64,000 nt of DNA from Nyssa sinensis (taxonomy: Eukaryota > Streptophyta > Magnoliopsida > Cornales > Nyssaceae), in assembly GCA_008638375.1 (NCBI GenBank), contig VIRR01000549.1:62001-126000 (forward strand), in the 5' to 3' direction. Below, one piece after another: positions 22,117 through 34,165 of this stretch. Numbering within the stretch: the first letter of the stretch is position 1; the number at the start of each line of letters is the position of its first letter. The translations under genes and the position numbers were made by a program. The notes under the pieces were generated by a model. That model made no database searches, was not told where the DNA came from, and was given only the letters and a program-made list of their open reading frames with translations.

Positions 22117-25100
22117 GGTTTCCATTATGGAGACTCTTCAGTGTATAGGCTTTAAACCCATTCCCTTCAATGATTTAGTTACTTACTCTCTGGTTAAACC
22201 TTTGGTTAACGGATCCGCAATGTTATCTTTTGACCTTATGTATTCAATGGTCATAATACCATTAGAGAGAAGTTGTTTTACGGTATTATGTCTTCGAAGA
22301 ATATGTCAAGACTTATCGTTATACATATGACTCTGTGCCCTACCAATCACTGATTGACTGTCGCAATGAATACAGATAGCGGGCACATGTTTTGGCCACA
22401 TTGGAATATCTTCTAGGAAGTGACGAAGCCACTCAGCTTCTTCCCCAGCTTTATCTAGTGTAATAAACTCTGATTCCATCGTGGATCTAGCAATGCATGT
22501 TTGCTTAGAAGATTTCCAAGACACCGCTCCACCACAAAGTGTAAACAGATAGCCACTTGTGGACTTCAAGTCTTTGGTGTCGATATCCAATTTGCATCGC
22601 AATATCCTTCAAGGACTGCTGGATATCTTGAGTACTGCAATCCAAAGTTTTGAGTGTATTTCAAATACCTCAAAACCCTAACTATTGCCTTCCAATGGTT
22701 CAGACCTGGATTACTTGTGTATCTATTCAATTTGCTGACAGCGTAAGCTATGTTTGGACGGGTATAATTCATCACATATATTAGGCTGCCAATTATTTGT
22801 GCATATTTTAGTTGTGATATGCTTTTGCCATTATTCTTGGATAAATGTAGATTTACATCTATTGATGTTCTCGCTGGACTGCTATCATCTTATTTAAATT
22901 TCTTGAAAATTTTCTCAATGTAATGTGATTGAGATAATATTAGTCCATCCGATGTTTTAGAGATCTTTATCTCAAGTATAACATCAGCAACACCTAAGTC
23001 CTTCATGTCGAATTTGTTATTCAACATTTTCTTGGTAGATTTAATGACTTCATTATTGCTACCCATAATGAGCATATCATCACCATAAAGACAAATAATG
23101 ACATAACCATTTTTCGTGTTCTTGACAAATACACATTTGTCACACTCGTTGATTTTGAACTCATTTGACATCATTACGCTGTTAAATTTCTCATGCCACT
23201 GCTTTGGTGCTTGTTTTAATCCATAAAGAGATTTAAAAAGCCGACATACTGTCTTTTCTTGACCTGGAACAATAAACCCTTCGGGTTGTTCCATGTATAT
23301 TTCTTCATCCAAGTCACCATTTAAGAAAGCTGTCTTTACATCCATTTGATGTATCTCAAGATTGTGTATAGCTGCAATAGTTATTAACATTCGAATGGAT
23401 GATATTCTCGTAACTGGTGAATATGTATCAAAATAGTCCAAGCCTTCCCTTTACTTTTAACCTTTGATAACCAGCTTAGCTTTATATTTATCAATAGATC
23501 TATCTGCCTTCATTTTCTTTTTGAATATCCATTTATATCCGAGAGGTTTAGAACCTGGTGGAAGATCCACTAGCTTCCACGTATGATTTTGTAGAATGGA
23601 TTCTACTTCATCGTTGATAGCCTCTTTCCAATATGGAGCTTCAGGGCTCGATATGGCTTCTTTAAAGCTTTAAGGCTCATCTTCTAACAAATACGTTAGA
23701 AAATCTGGACCAAAAGATTTTGATGTTCTAGCCCTTTTACTGCGTCTAGGTTCATCATTATCTTGTTGGCCTTGAACACTGCTTTCTACAATGTCATGAG
23801 TTCTTTTAAGTGAACTCGATTCCTCTATCGACTTGTAAGGAAATACATGTTCAAAGAATGATGCATTCCTTGACTCGATAATAGTATTGACATGCATATC
23901 GGGAATTTTTGATTTATAAATCAGAAAGCACTATGCAATACTATTATGAGCATACCCAATGAAAACACAATCAACTGGTTTTTGTCTTATTTTAACCTTT
24001 TTAGGTATAGGTACCGCCGCTTTAGCCAAACACCCCCACACTTTTAAGTCTTTGTAAGGTCTTCGACCTTTCCACAACTTGTAAGGAGATTTATTAGTTT
24101 TCTTCTGAGGTATTCGGTTGAGAATATAATTTTCAAAAATAATTGCTTCCCCCCACAAATTCTGAGGTAGTCCAGAACTTAATAATAATGCATTCATCAT
24201 TTCTTTTAAAGTTCTGTTCTTACGTTCAACAACCCCATTTTGTTGAGGTGAATAGGGTGCAGTTGTTTGGTGTATAATACCATGTTGAGAACAGAATTCA
24301 CCAAAAGGTGCTTCGTATTCTCCACCTCTATCACTTCTTATCAGTTTGAATTTTTTATCAAGTTGGTTCTCAACCTCATTCTTAAAATGTTTAAACATTT
24401 CCAATGCCTCATCTTTACTTCTCAATAAGTAAACATAACAATATCTTGTGTAATCATCAATGAATGTAAGAAAATATTTCTTACCACCTCTAGTTTGAAT
24501 AAATTTCAAATCATAAATATCTCAATGTATTAATGCTAGAGGTTCAGTACTTCCTTCAATTGATTGAAAGGAAGTTCTTGTAAGTTTAGATTCCACACAA
24601 ATCTCACATTTATGATTTGGATCTATTTCAAATTTAGGCAAACATTCCATATTAATTAATCTACGTAATGTATCATAATTAACATGTCCTAGTCTACCAT
24701 GCCACACAGTTTGAAGACTCAAGCACATGAGCAGAAGATGTGTTCTTATTATTAATATTCTTAATATGAAGTACAATGGTCCTTACCCGATGTTATTTTC
24801 AATACCACTTTTCCTTGGCCTTCAACCTTGGAAGAAGAAGAGTTGCCCATGAAGAGTTGTTCTCCATTATCTATGCTATGATATGATGAGAACATTTTCT
24901 TATCTGAGCAAACATGACGAGTAGCCCCTGTGTCTACCCACTATTCCTTGGTATTGTTGCCAACAAAGTTCACCTCAGAGATTACAGCTAAGAGGTTCAT
25001 GTTTGAGACATCGTTTGAAAGGCCGTCCACTTCAGTCACATTGGCTTGAGGGCGTTTCTTGTTTGGATTTCCTTGGTCCTTGCGGCTGCAGGCAATCCTT

Positions 25101-25930
25101 AGCACGGTGCCCTTGTTTGTTGCACACGTAGCACTTGCCTTGGAACTTCTTATTTACACCTTGCTTGGGACCATTGCCATTATGCTTTATCTTCTTGTTA
25201 TTGTGAGAACTCTGCCCTTGTTCCACAACATTGGCTTTGGATTCCATGATGGCCTTGCCTGCCTTCTTTTCAGATGCACCGTTGTCTTCCTCTATTCTCA
25301 ACCTCACTATCAAGTCTTCAAGTCTCATTTCCTTTCGCTTGTGCTTTAAGTAATTCTTGAATTCTTTCCACAGGGGAGGAAATTTTTCAATAATTGCAGC
25401 CACTTGGAAGGATTCACTAAGAGACATCCCTTCTGCATGTATGTCATGCAAAATCACTTATAGATCTTGAACTTGGCTGATTACAGTCTTGGAATTAAGC
25501 ATCTTGTAGTCTAGAAAATTTTCTATTACAAACTTCTTGAGCCTTGCATCCTCAGTCTTGTATTTCTTGTCCAAGGATTTCCATAATTCTCTTGCAGTAT
25601 TGAGGGTGCAATACACATTATACAATGTATTGTCCAATCCATTAAGGATGTAGTTTTGACATAAGAAATCAGCATGCTTCTATACTTTCACAGCGTCAAT
25701 CACTTGCCTATCACTTTTATTTTCCTTCAATGTGGGAGCATCTTCTTGAAGGAAATGGACCAAGTTCAAAGTGGTCAAGTAGAACAACATCTTTTTTGTT
25801 GCCACCTCTTAAAATCTGTCCCATTAAACTTTTTCGGCTTCTTTCCATGACTCACAGTCATTGGCGCCATAACGAGCGTTGGAAAAGGCACCACAGTAGG
25901 AGTAGGCGAAGGAGTATTGTCAGTAGCCAC
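22117..25930 (-). pseudogene. Copia gag-pol polyprotein, broken
   Basis: The minus-strand order is as follows. Gag (UBN2 type) starts near 25930-25870 and has a CCHC knuckle [14 protein letters not shown] at about 25110. A weak protease region follows. The GAG-pre-integrase zinc motif (WHGRLGHVNYDTL...CEIC) lies at 24720-24590. The integrase core has FIDDYTRYCYVY, SDRGGEY and NGVVERKNRT (24509-23931). Reverse transcriptase has MDVKTAFLNGDLDEEIYM, YGLKQAPKQW and LYGDDMLI (23441-22566). RNase H has [15 protein letters not shown] and [11 protein letters not shown] (22602-22306), with an end near NIADPLTKGL. Frameshifts and stops separate every block. The catalytic box is YGDD where Copia normally has YVDD. 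Confidence 0.92.
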
Positions 25931-25935
25931 TACTG

Positions 25936-26360
25936 TTAGTATTCAGAATACCTAAATTTAGTCAGAAAATTCAGAACCAAATTCTGAATAAATAAGGAAA
26001 TTAGGAAGGATTTGGTTGCAGCAAATATAAAATTGGTTTAAAGATTAAATTACCAAAATAATGTTTTTAAAACCTGAGTATTAAAAAAGTAGAGTTGAGT
26101 ATTAAAACAATATTAAACCAAAACAATGTTTCCAATACAATAGCAAAATTTACAGTTATATACTTTTTGCATAAACCAAAATAGTATACTAGTTTCTAAA
26201 TTTCAAGTTCTGTAATTTCTGCATAAACCAGAACAATATACTAGTTTGTAAATTTCAAGTTCTATAAAATCATAACAGTATACCAGTTTTTTGAATTTTA
26301 AAGTTCTGTAATTGACAAACTGTAGAATTGATATATAAACTAAATAAATTGTCTTAAGAT
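25936..26360 (-). other. Copia untranslated leader with imperfect repeats
   Basis: It lies between the 5' LTR and gag. Segments of the type ATACTAGTTT.TAAATTTCAAGTTCT recur three times at about 60-base spacing (26185-26310). The LTR-end decamer TGTTAGTATT also appears at 25936. No ORF of note. Confidence 0.7.
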
Positions 26361-27630
26361 TGTTAGTATTAGTACATCAGTAAAACAAAAATTAAATTGG
26401 TGCAGAAAAAATTTCAATTAATGTAACATAAACTATTTTGAAAATACAGAAACAATTCTAAAAATACAAAACTATTTTGAAACCAGATTAAAACAGTAAC
26501 TATTTTGAAAACTAGAACAATTCTGATCCAGAGTTGAAGTACAAAAACAATTAAAAAAATGCAAAACGAAATTATATGTAATAAAAAACAACAGAACCTG
26601 GTGAGTAGTTGCATAATATAGAATTGCAGAATACAGAAAACTGATCAAGTCTTGTATTGAACACAATTTCCTTAAGACAATTTGTTGCCCTCGCAGTAGG
26701 TGCTTACGAGTTCTAGGCAATGTCTCCAACGATAAAATGATCTACAACATAAAGGCAAGAACTTCCAATGTGTTCTGTCGAACCAGAACTATGCAGAACT
26801 CTCTCGAATGGAATGAAGATGATATGTTTTTGAATGACTGAATAATGCTATGTAGTGTGCCCTATTTATAGACTCGCTCATGCCTATTTGGTAAAAGCAT
26901 GAAACTTGGGCCTGTCTGTTCATGGTGAACAGACATAGTTGCGTCCATGGAGAAGACGCCCATTCAGTCAAACAACACTTCAAAACGATAGCGTTTTAGA
27001 CCCCCAATAGTAACCATACGCATGTCACAAAACGACAGCATTTCGAACTCCCAATGGTAACCATATGCACGTCGCAAAATGACACTATTTCGGAATCCCA
27101 ACGGTCACTTAAACGTATGTTCAAAACGACTACGTTTCTGGTTTGAAAAATTTTAAATAAATTTTCTGTAAAAAGATATATACACAGTAAGCCCTAGCCC
27201 AGGCCTAGGCCCAGAACCTAGAACCCGAACCCGAGCCCGGCCTGGTTCGGTACAGGGCGGCGACGCGCGTGTGGTGAACCAAGCATATGCTAGGTCCTCC
27301 TTCCTCCACAAAACTTGGGTGCCCCTTGGAGCCTAAACCCTCCTCCAAGGTAAGTGTATATATACTCTTTAAGAGCCTTGTACCCATCCTATGTGAGACA
27401 CAAGCTTTTTGCACAAGCTTCAAACTTTTGTTACCATTTCCAAGTGGTGATGTTTGGAAGCAATTTCTCATTCACTCCTTAATGGTTTTGAATAACCCAA
27501 TATATAATCTTAATCTCCTCATGTAGGAGAACACATTCCCACGTGGACCCACTAAAATTAATTTGTGGGACCCACTTTAATTTTAGCTCCAAAATAACTA
27601 ATTATAATAGTCAAACCCATTTTTTCAATA
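26361..27630 (-). repeat. 5' LTR of the Copia element (element sense)
   Basis: It is the homologue of 20300-21550. The plus-strand left boundary is TGTTAGTATT and the right end is TTTTTCAATA, followed by the target duplicate TATCT. It would carry the promoter of the element. Confidence 0.93.
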
Positions 27631-27635
27631 TATCT

Positions 27636-29076
27636 CTCTCTCTCAATGACAACTAGACTTACACTTTAAATTCTAACTGCTTATGATCAGCATAGAAAAA
27701 ACTCGAACTCAAGACTTTAAAACAGAACATTACGTGCCTCTCAAAATTTAAAGATAACTTTTTCTTTATGTCAACTTTATATTTTATAATTTGACTCTTA
27801 TGTTGCTTCAATTTTAATGATCATTTTTATACTCGTTATCAATTTTATAGTTGTTGTAATTTAATTGTTTATAAAACAAAAGTATAGAATTATATATATA
27901 AAACGTTACCCCTTTTCGCGTATTGAAGTGTTATCACAAGAAAGATTTTAAGGAAGCACACTGCTCATGAAACCATTTCCCATGCTATAACCTCAATGTT
28001 ATATCTAAGATGTCGTCATGCACGTGACCAAGTAAAATTAAGAATATTCAAATATTGTTTCTGGGGCAGGGGTACTCTGGTGTACTCTCTTGAATTCCAG
28101 ACTGACTTTATCAACTATGACTAAATGAAAGAAAACCAGGTAACAACTTTCTAGGAAAGTAATAAAATCCCAATCACTTACCCATAAAAAATAAACAAAA
28201 TATTGAACTCTCTTTCCAGAAAATCTATTGTGTTTCTTCAATGGCTGAGACATACTTGACTTTCCTATACAAATAAAATACTTTTGATTCTGTAATCAGT
28301 CGGTTTGACACGGCAACAATTAAATTGCCACGAAATGGACCTCTAACCTATCATTCACTTCTTCGATAATTGAAATTGGTATAATGTATATTTTTTTAAT
28401 AATATTTTATCTGTTATGTGTGATATGATTTTTTTTTTTAATGAAACATAATATACATGTAAATCTTTTTTCTCAAAAGATAAGATGATAAAGGATTTTT
28501 TTTATTTTCAAATTAAAGAAATTTTAAATGTAAATTTTTTTTTTCTCATAAAGAAGATGATAGAGGGAAAATTTTATGGGAGAAAAAAATAAATGACAAT
28601 AGAAATTTTCTTAACAAACCAAACAAAGTTTTAGCAATCAAATTTTAAAAATTAAGATGATTAATAAGCTTGGGGAAAAATTTTGGGATGAAAAATAGTA
28701 AATAGAGATTCGGCTGGACTAATTTGAAAATGATCATAATTTTATATGAATAAAAAGAATTTCTCAAAATTTGAAGGACTATAGACTCAACCTAACTGTA
28801 ACTCCATCCTTGGTGACAGTAAAGTGATATTATGATATATTAATTACAAAACTTAATGAACTATTAATTTTAAAATGCCACATAATTTGGGATGTAAAAT
28901 ATTGGACAAGGTTCCTCTTCATTTCTCATTCTCTCAATTTTTTTTAAGATATCTTAAATACATGATACATCATCTATTACTCATTGAGTGAAACTAAGAG
29001 AAAAATGTAATCGAAAGGATCTTACTCTTAAAATTTGAGATACAAAAATATCATTTTGCATGAAAAGAAAAAGTAC
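27636..29076. other. Spacer with no recognised gene
   Basis: This is AT-rich and continues the DNA left of the Copia insertion. On the minus strand 28253-28165 reads as a short open piece, SQPLKKHNRFSGKRVQ, followed by a GTAAGTG donor-like site. It might be a lone exon, but no family is recognised. The last bases before 29077 are GTAC, also found beside the E6 terminus. Confidence 0.4.
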
Positions 29077-29360
29077 CACTACAACAAATACTATTTTTAG
29101 TGACGCTCATTATCAGCGACGCATGCCTGAGCATCGCTAAAGGACACTATGAGCGACGTACAAGGTGTGCGTCGCTAAAAGGAGTAAAAAAATCCGTTTT
29201 TCCGCGTAAAAAAATAAGCTCGCAACTTTTGGCGACGGAAAATGGACTATTAGCGATGCACACAGTGCGTCATTAATAGTTTTATTAATTAAACGACGTT
29301 GTCCTAGTGGAGTTTGGGCGACTGCACACTAACGTATTAGCGACACACTCTACGCGTCGC
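29077..29360 (+). repeat. CACTA subterminal repeat block and 5' terminus of E1
   Basis: It has CACTACAACAA, then repeated TAGTGACGCTCATTATCAGC, GCGACGTACAAGGTGTGCGTCGC, TATTAGCGATGCAC and TATTAGCGACACAC motifs. The arrangement is the same as at the other five CACTA blocks in the window. Confidence 0.88.
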
Positions 29361-29369
29361 AAAAAAATT

Positions 29370-29535
29370 CTCCCATTTTTATACCAGCACCGTTTCTTCT
29401 TCTTTGCTTTCCCTCTCTCACTCTCTGTCACTGTCTCCCCTCGCTTCCAACGACGGCCGAACGTATCCTCTTTCTCTCTCCATCTGTCTCACTTCGTTCA
29501 GAGATCTTCAACGACCTTTCGTTACTTTCAGGTAA
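29370..29535 (+). promoter_or_regulatory. Candidate CACTA promoter and CT-rich leader of E1
   Basis: CCCATTTTTATACC lies directly inside the subterminal block. A pyrimidine-rich leader (CTTTGCTTTCCCTCTCTCAC and onward) follows and ends at a TTTCAGGTAAATG junction that could be a splice donor. E3 has the same arrangement (CCCATTTTTATATCC at 52329). This is a prediction from shared position and sequence. Confidence 0.5.
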
Positions 29536-29539
29536 ATGA

Positions 29540-31484
29540 TCGAGCTCTTTGTTTCTCTGTTTATATATATATATATCTATATATGTTGTGTGCTTGTTAC
29601 GACTTTGAAGCTGATTCATCAGATACACTCTAGCTTAAGTTTTGATCTTTAGATATTAAAAAAAAATTATGGTTATTTCTTGTTGAAATTATTTGGTTTG
29701 ATTTGGAATCTTTTTGATTGAAGATCTGTTTTGAACCATATATGTATGTTAAAAAATTACACACGAAAGGAGTGGTTGAAGAGTAGGTATTGAGTCTTAA
29801 AGTTTATAATATGTTAAAAACAAAAAAATAATTTTTATATACATAATAGTTCATAATTGGTCAATAGATTTAATACTATTGATCTATCAATGTTTCAAAA
29901 TTATATAATAATAACAAAAGGCTACAATAGTAATTCTTTGATTATTTAATACTATTGATCTGGTCATGTCTTCTTTTTTTGCTAAAATATATAAGATCTT
30001 GTACTTTTGTAATATATTTCATGCCATTTTGCAACATCTTTTCTGCGATAGAATAAAAAATGAGCCATTAAGTTGTATTGAACGATTAATAACTGTTGAA
30101 ATATGTAATCAAACTGTGCATAGTTGAAAATTAATATTTTAGATGAAAAAATGTACGTTTGATTTTGATTCTTGTCAATTAGTATAGTTTTTACGACTTT
30201 CTCTGTGTTCTTTAAAGCATTTGGATTCTTCTAGTTGGTTTTAAGATGAAATGAACGATGCTCATTTAATCATTTTTTTTTTTTTTATAAATGGCGTTGG
30301 TTTAATGATTGTGTAATTTTAAAATGTTGGTACTATGAACTTATCATTTCAAGTTTTTGAATTCAATTTTCTTCATTAGCAATTTTTAGGACTACCTCAT
30401 CTCCCTTAAATGTATAAAACGATTGTGGAAGAGATGGTAGGAATTTAGTTTGGTGTGCACAATCTGACCCACAACGTTCTGCATTATAAAAAAAAAAAAC
30501 ATTCATACCAAGAACAAACCTTTCGAGTTAAACAATTAAGCATTTTCAATGTTTGATGACAGAGAGAAAGTAGATGTAATCTTGAATTTGAGAGAGATTC
30601 TTAAAAAGTCTGAGTGTAAGGTATGAGTGTGGATTGAGATTATTAAAAAAATGTGATAATAATCACACAATATCCAAAGTACTCTTCAATAACTACTGAG
30701 AATCAAATTTTGAACACGATAAAAAGCACAAGATTAATTACATCACTCTTTATAATAATGAGTTACTTAGGGAATGACATCATTAGAAACAAATTGATTA
30801 TGTTGGTAACTACAATAAAAATAGAGAGTATTTAAGAAGATGTAGTGTAAAGTAATAGAAAGTGATAAAAAGTTTAAGGAATTTAAATGAAATCTCTCTA
30901 TTCTAGATGGTTCAAGGTGAATCATGTATAAGTGATGCAATGAATACCTATAAAAAATTGAATATTTTAACCTCTATGTCACAAAATCTTGAATATCCTG
31001 ATTAGTTAATTTGTAACACATGATTAATGTACCATAGCCACATACTAGACTGGTGGTCTAGTCCATTTAAGTCCAATCTTGTTGCAATTACCATGTTGAA
31101 GAAGATTGATTTTATCTGATTCTTGATCAAAAACAAGGTTGGTTTTCTTATCGCTGATTTGATTCTTGATTCTTGATCTGATTTTGTTCATGACATGCAA
31201 ATTCGGTGGGTAAAAATTTAGATTTTTTCGCTCAATATGTTTGGATTTGAGTTTTCATATTAAACCTAATTTTTTCTCCTTTGTTCGCTCTAATCCCTTT
31301 TGTTTCGTCATTTCCATGTTTTGTGACATATTGATAGTATGAAGTATTGTTTGCGATTATATTGAGGCTGTCATTTTAATGTTTTGTGACATATTGATAG
31401 GATGTTTTAACTATTAAATGACTTAAAAATTAGAAATAAAGTGATTGTGATAAATAAAGATTCAATTCCGATACCACTGATAGG
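29540..31484 (+). other. Interior of E1 with no recognised gene
   Basis: This is AT-rich, intron-like sequence. The phrase TGTTTTGTGACATATTGATAG is repeated at about 31318 and 31380. There is no transposase similarity in any frame I read. Confidence 0.5.
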
Positions 31485-31625
31485 ATGTCTCTTCTCTATT
31501 TTGACTATCATACTTGCCAACTAGATGAGAATATGTCTTCTTCTTGGATGGAAATGGAGCTTCCCATTTCCAGGCATATCTTCAAGGTCATGATGCCTGG
31601 TTTCCTTACAGAACTTGTATGTCCC

Positions 31626-31669
<44 letters not shown>

Positions 31670-32158
31670 GTATATCTGTGTTTGTGTGTGTGTGTGTGTG
31701 GTCAGTTCAAGTGTCTTTTCTCTTCTTAATATAGCAACATTTCATAGTGACTCAATCACTCTAATATAGTTTTCTGAATTTCAAATTTGCACAGCTCATT
31801 CCACCGGCTTTCTGTAGAAAACTAGGTGAAGTAAAATCGGAAGAAGCAATTCTAACAAGTTGTCAAGGGTCATGGCATGTTAAAATTGGTAAATGTGCCA
31901 AATGATTTATTTACTTTTGAGAAGGTTGGGATAATTTTGCGCAACACCATGGCCTCTGTCTTGGAGATTTTGCAGTATTTGAGCATATAGGATACATGCA
32001 TTTTAATGTGTGTGTGTGTGTGTGTGTTTGATTCAAGTGTTTGCAAGAAAGAGTTTCCACTACAATTAGCTCGTGAGATAAAAAAGGAACCCGATGTAGC
32101 GCATGAGATCAAGGAAGCTACATCTTCTATGACAGAACGTATTCCTCTTTTATATTAA
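31485..32158 (+). pseudogene. Captured B3-domain (REM-like) transcription factor fragment in CACTA E1
   Basis: B3 domains bind DNA through a seven-stranded pseudobarrel, and the REM subgroup is plant-specific. Exon 1 (31533-31616) encodes ISRHIFKVMMPGFLTEL, the usual start of a B3 fold. A GT-AG intron (31617-31794) follows. Exon 2 continues in phase with LIPPAFCRKLGEVKSEEAIL, GSWHVKIGK, GWDNFAQHHGLCLGDFAVFE and HFNV, then, after a (TG)n run, FDSSVCKKEFP. This covers nearly a whole B3 domain. Two TGA stops (31903, 31918) and the TG expansion in exon 2 (about 32009-32028) destroy the frame. The CACTA context suggests capture of host DNA; function is unlikely. Confidence 0.75.
31628..31699. repeat. 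Compound (TC)n(TA)n(TG)n microsatellite in the B3 intron
   Basis: CTCTCTCT, TATATATA and TGTGTGTG runs follow each other inside the intron between the two B3 exons. Confidence 0.95.
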
Positions 32159-32744
32159 TATTTTATGCTGCACCATCTATTACACACACACACAAACCCA
32201 GATATACATACACCTCCCAAATACTTGCAAAATCATTTAATAAATAGAGGAATAACTATGGTTTGTGTTTTTTTTAATGAGAAGATCAACAAATGGTTTG
32301 GTGAGAGACATTATATAATATATTGATGTGTGGATATAGCATGCTCAATGAAAGAATGATTAAAGAAAAAATTAAAAGTTTAAACTTTGGTCGTCTTACC
32401 CTTAATACTATGATTTAAGAGCTTTTATTTATTGTCCAAATCCTTGTAATCCTCACCTACTCTCTCTTGCTCTCTCTCACACACATACACACACACATAC
32501 ATAATCTGTTTACATATATATAAACCCTCTTTAGATTTAGGGCATGTTTCTTTTGTGTCATTCTCTAAAAAAAGTGACTTCGTTGAGTTGAAATTGTGAA
32601 ATTCATTTTTTGGTACTCTTTTTTGAGAGAAGTGATTAATGATTGGAGTTGTGGACTTGAGAAATGTGAGGAAATTAGTCTTCACTTGCTGGGGTTGACA
32701 TGGATAATTGACCTATAGCGTGGTGAAATGTTCCTTTAGTCTAC
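32159..32744 (+). other. E1 interior between the B3 fragment and the array; no gene seen
   Basis: It has short CA/TA-rich simple repeats (32180-32215 and 32460-32520), otherwise AT-rich unique sequence. No ORF with recognisable similarity. Confidence 0.5.
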
Positions 32745-33965
32745 ATAGGATAGCCGCCTAACTATCTCGAAACCCCATCATACACCTCACAAATGATAAA
32801 ATAGACTTGCACGAACTTACGACACTTGGTTCGGATCACCGGTTTGAAACTTATACAAGTTTCTTCTCCAAAAAGGCCCATTTTTGAGTTTTGACAAACC
32901 AAAATACCGGATATCTGCCTAACTATCTTGAAACCCCATCACACACTTCACAAATGATAAAATAGACTTGAATGAATTTACGACACTCTGTTCGGATCAC
33001 CGGTTTGAAACTTATGCAAGTTTTTGCTCCAAAAAGGTCCATTTTGGAGTTTTGATAGACCAAAATGCTAGATATCGGCCTACCGACCCCGAAACCCCAT
33101 CATACAGCTCCCAAATGATAAAATAGACTTGCACGAACTTACGACACTCGGTTCGGATCACCGGTTTGAAACTTATGCAAGTTTCTTCTCTAAAAAGGCC
33201 CATTTTTGAGTTTTGATGGACCAAAATACTGGATATCTGCCTAACTATCTCGAAACTCCATCACACACCTCGTAAATGATAAAATAGACTTGCACGAACT
33301 TACGACACTTGGTTTGGATCACCGGTTTGAAACTTATGCAAGTTTCTGCTCCAAAAAGGTCCATTTTAGAATTTTGACAGACCAAAATGTTGGATATCGG
33401 CCTACCAACCCTGATCACCAAAATAGACTTGCACGAACTTACGACACTTGGTTCGGATCACCGGTTTGAAACGTATGCAAGTTTCTGCTCCAAAAAGGCC
33501 CATTTTAGAATTTTGACAGACCAAAATGTTGGATATCGGCCTACTGACCCTGAAAACCCAATCACACACCTCTCAAATGATAAAATAGACTTGCACGAAC
33601 TTACGACACTCGGTTCGGATCACCGGTTTGACACTTATGCAAGTTTCTGCTCCAAAAAGGCCAATTTTGAAGTTTTTTACGAACCAAAATGCCAGATATC
33701 AGCCTACCAACCCCGAAACCCCATCACACACCTCCCAAATGATAAAATAAACTTGCATGAACTTACGACACTCGGTTCGGATCACCGGTTTGAAACTTAT
33801 GCAAGTTTCTTCTCTAAAAAGACCTATTTTCGAGTTTTGACGGATCAAAATACCGAATATCCGCCTAACTATCTTGAAACCCCATAACACATCTCACAAA
33901 TGACAAAATAGACTACCACAAAATTACGACAATCATTCGGATTAATGGTTTGTAACTTATGCTAC
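32745..33965 (+). repeat. 161-bp tandem repeat array of CACTA E1 (about 7.5 units)
   Basis: It is the reverse-complement orientation of the array at 140-2297, as expected for a plus-strand element. One unit at about 33400-33425 is shortened. Because three consecutive units are 162 bases long, one frame stays open for 166 codons at 33387-33887, with the repeating peptide KIDLHELTTLGSDHRFETYA. This looks like a product of periodicity. Confidence 0.95.
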
Positions 33966-33995
33966 TTTTTGTTGTTCTTGCTATTTATGCATTGA

Positions 33996-34004
33996 AAAAA
34001 AATA
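33996..34004. other. Left 9-bp target site duplication of the MULE
   Basis: AAAAAAATA here is repeated at 51464-51472. Nine bases is the standard Mutator-superfamily duplication. Confidence 0.85.
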
Positions 34005-34165
34005 GGGTAAATTACACCTACCTCTCCTGAGGTTTTTGACAATTACAGAAACCTCCCCTATACTTTCTAAAATAACACTGTCCCTCCTCTGGTTTCAATG
34101 TCTATAACAGATTCTCCCCTACCGTTAATAACCGTTAGTTGACCTAACGCCATTTGATGATGTAA
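34005..34165. repeat. Left terminal inverted repeat of the MULE
   Basis: GGGTAAATTACACCTACC, AATTACAGAAACCTCCCCTA and AATAACACTGTCCC pair in order with the right end at 51310-51463. Confidence 0.85.

Larger units (their letters stand above)
20300..27630 (-). mobile_element. Ty1/Copia LTR retrotransposon, complete but degraded, minus strand
   Basis: Two LTRs of about 1.25 kb flank a gag-pol region ordered protease, integrase, reverse transcriptase, RNase H, which is diagnostic for Copia. A 5-bp target duplication TATCT lies at 20295-20299 and 27631-27635. The element-sense LTR begins TGTTGAAAAAATGGGTTTGA and ends ATACTAACA. The right LTR has lost the canonical first dinucleotide pair (TA on the plus strand instead of CA). 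No initiator-tRNA-Met primer site (TGGTATCAGAGC) is seen next to the 5' LTR. Confidence 0.93.

Noticed and set aside
23060..23080. YGDD in the Copia reverse transcriptase, an RT box seen in other retroelement classes
   Set aside because: The surrounding protein is clearly Copia and heavily mutated; a single V-to-G change in a dead copy explains it.
28038..28253. A possible lone exon on the minus strand
   Set aside because: It is short, of unknown family, with one donor-like site and no second exon; support is too weak for a gene call.
33387..33887. A 166-codon open frame on the plus strand
   Set aside because: It consists of repeated 161/162-bp units; the frame is open because of unit length, and no known domain is present.
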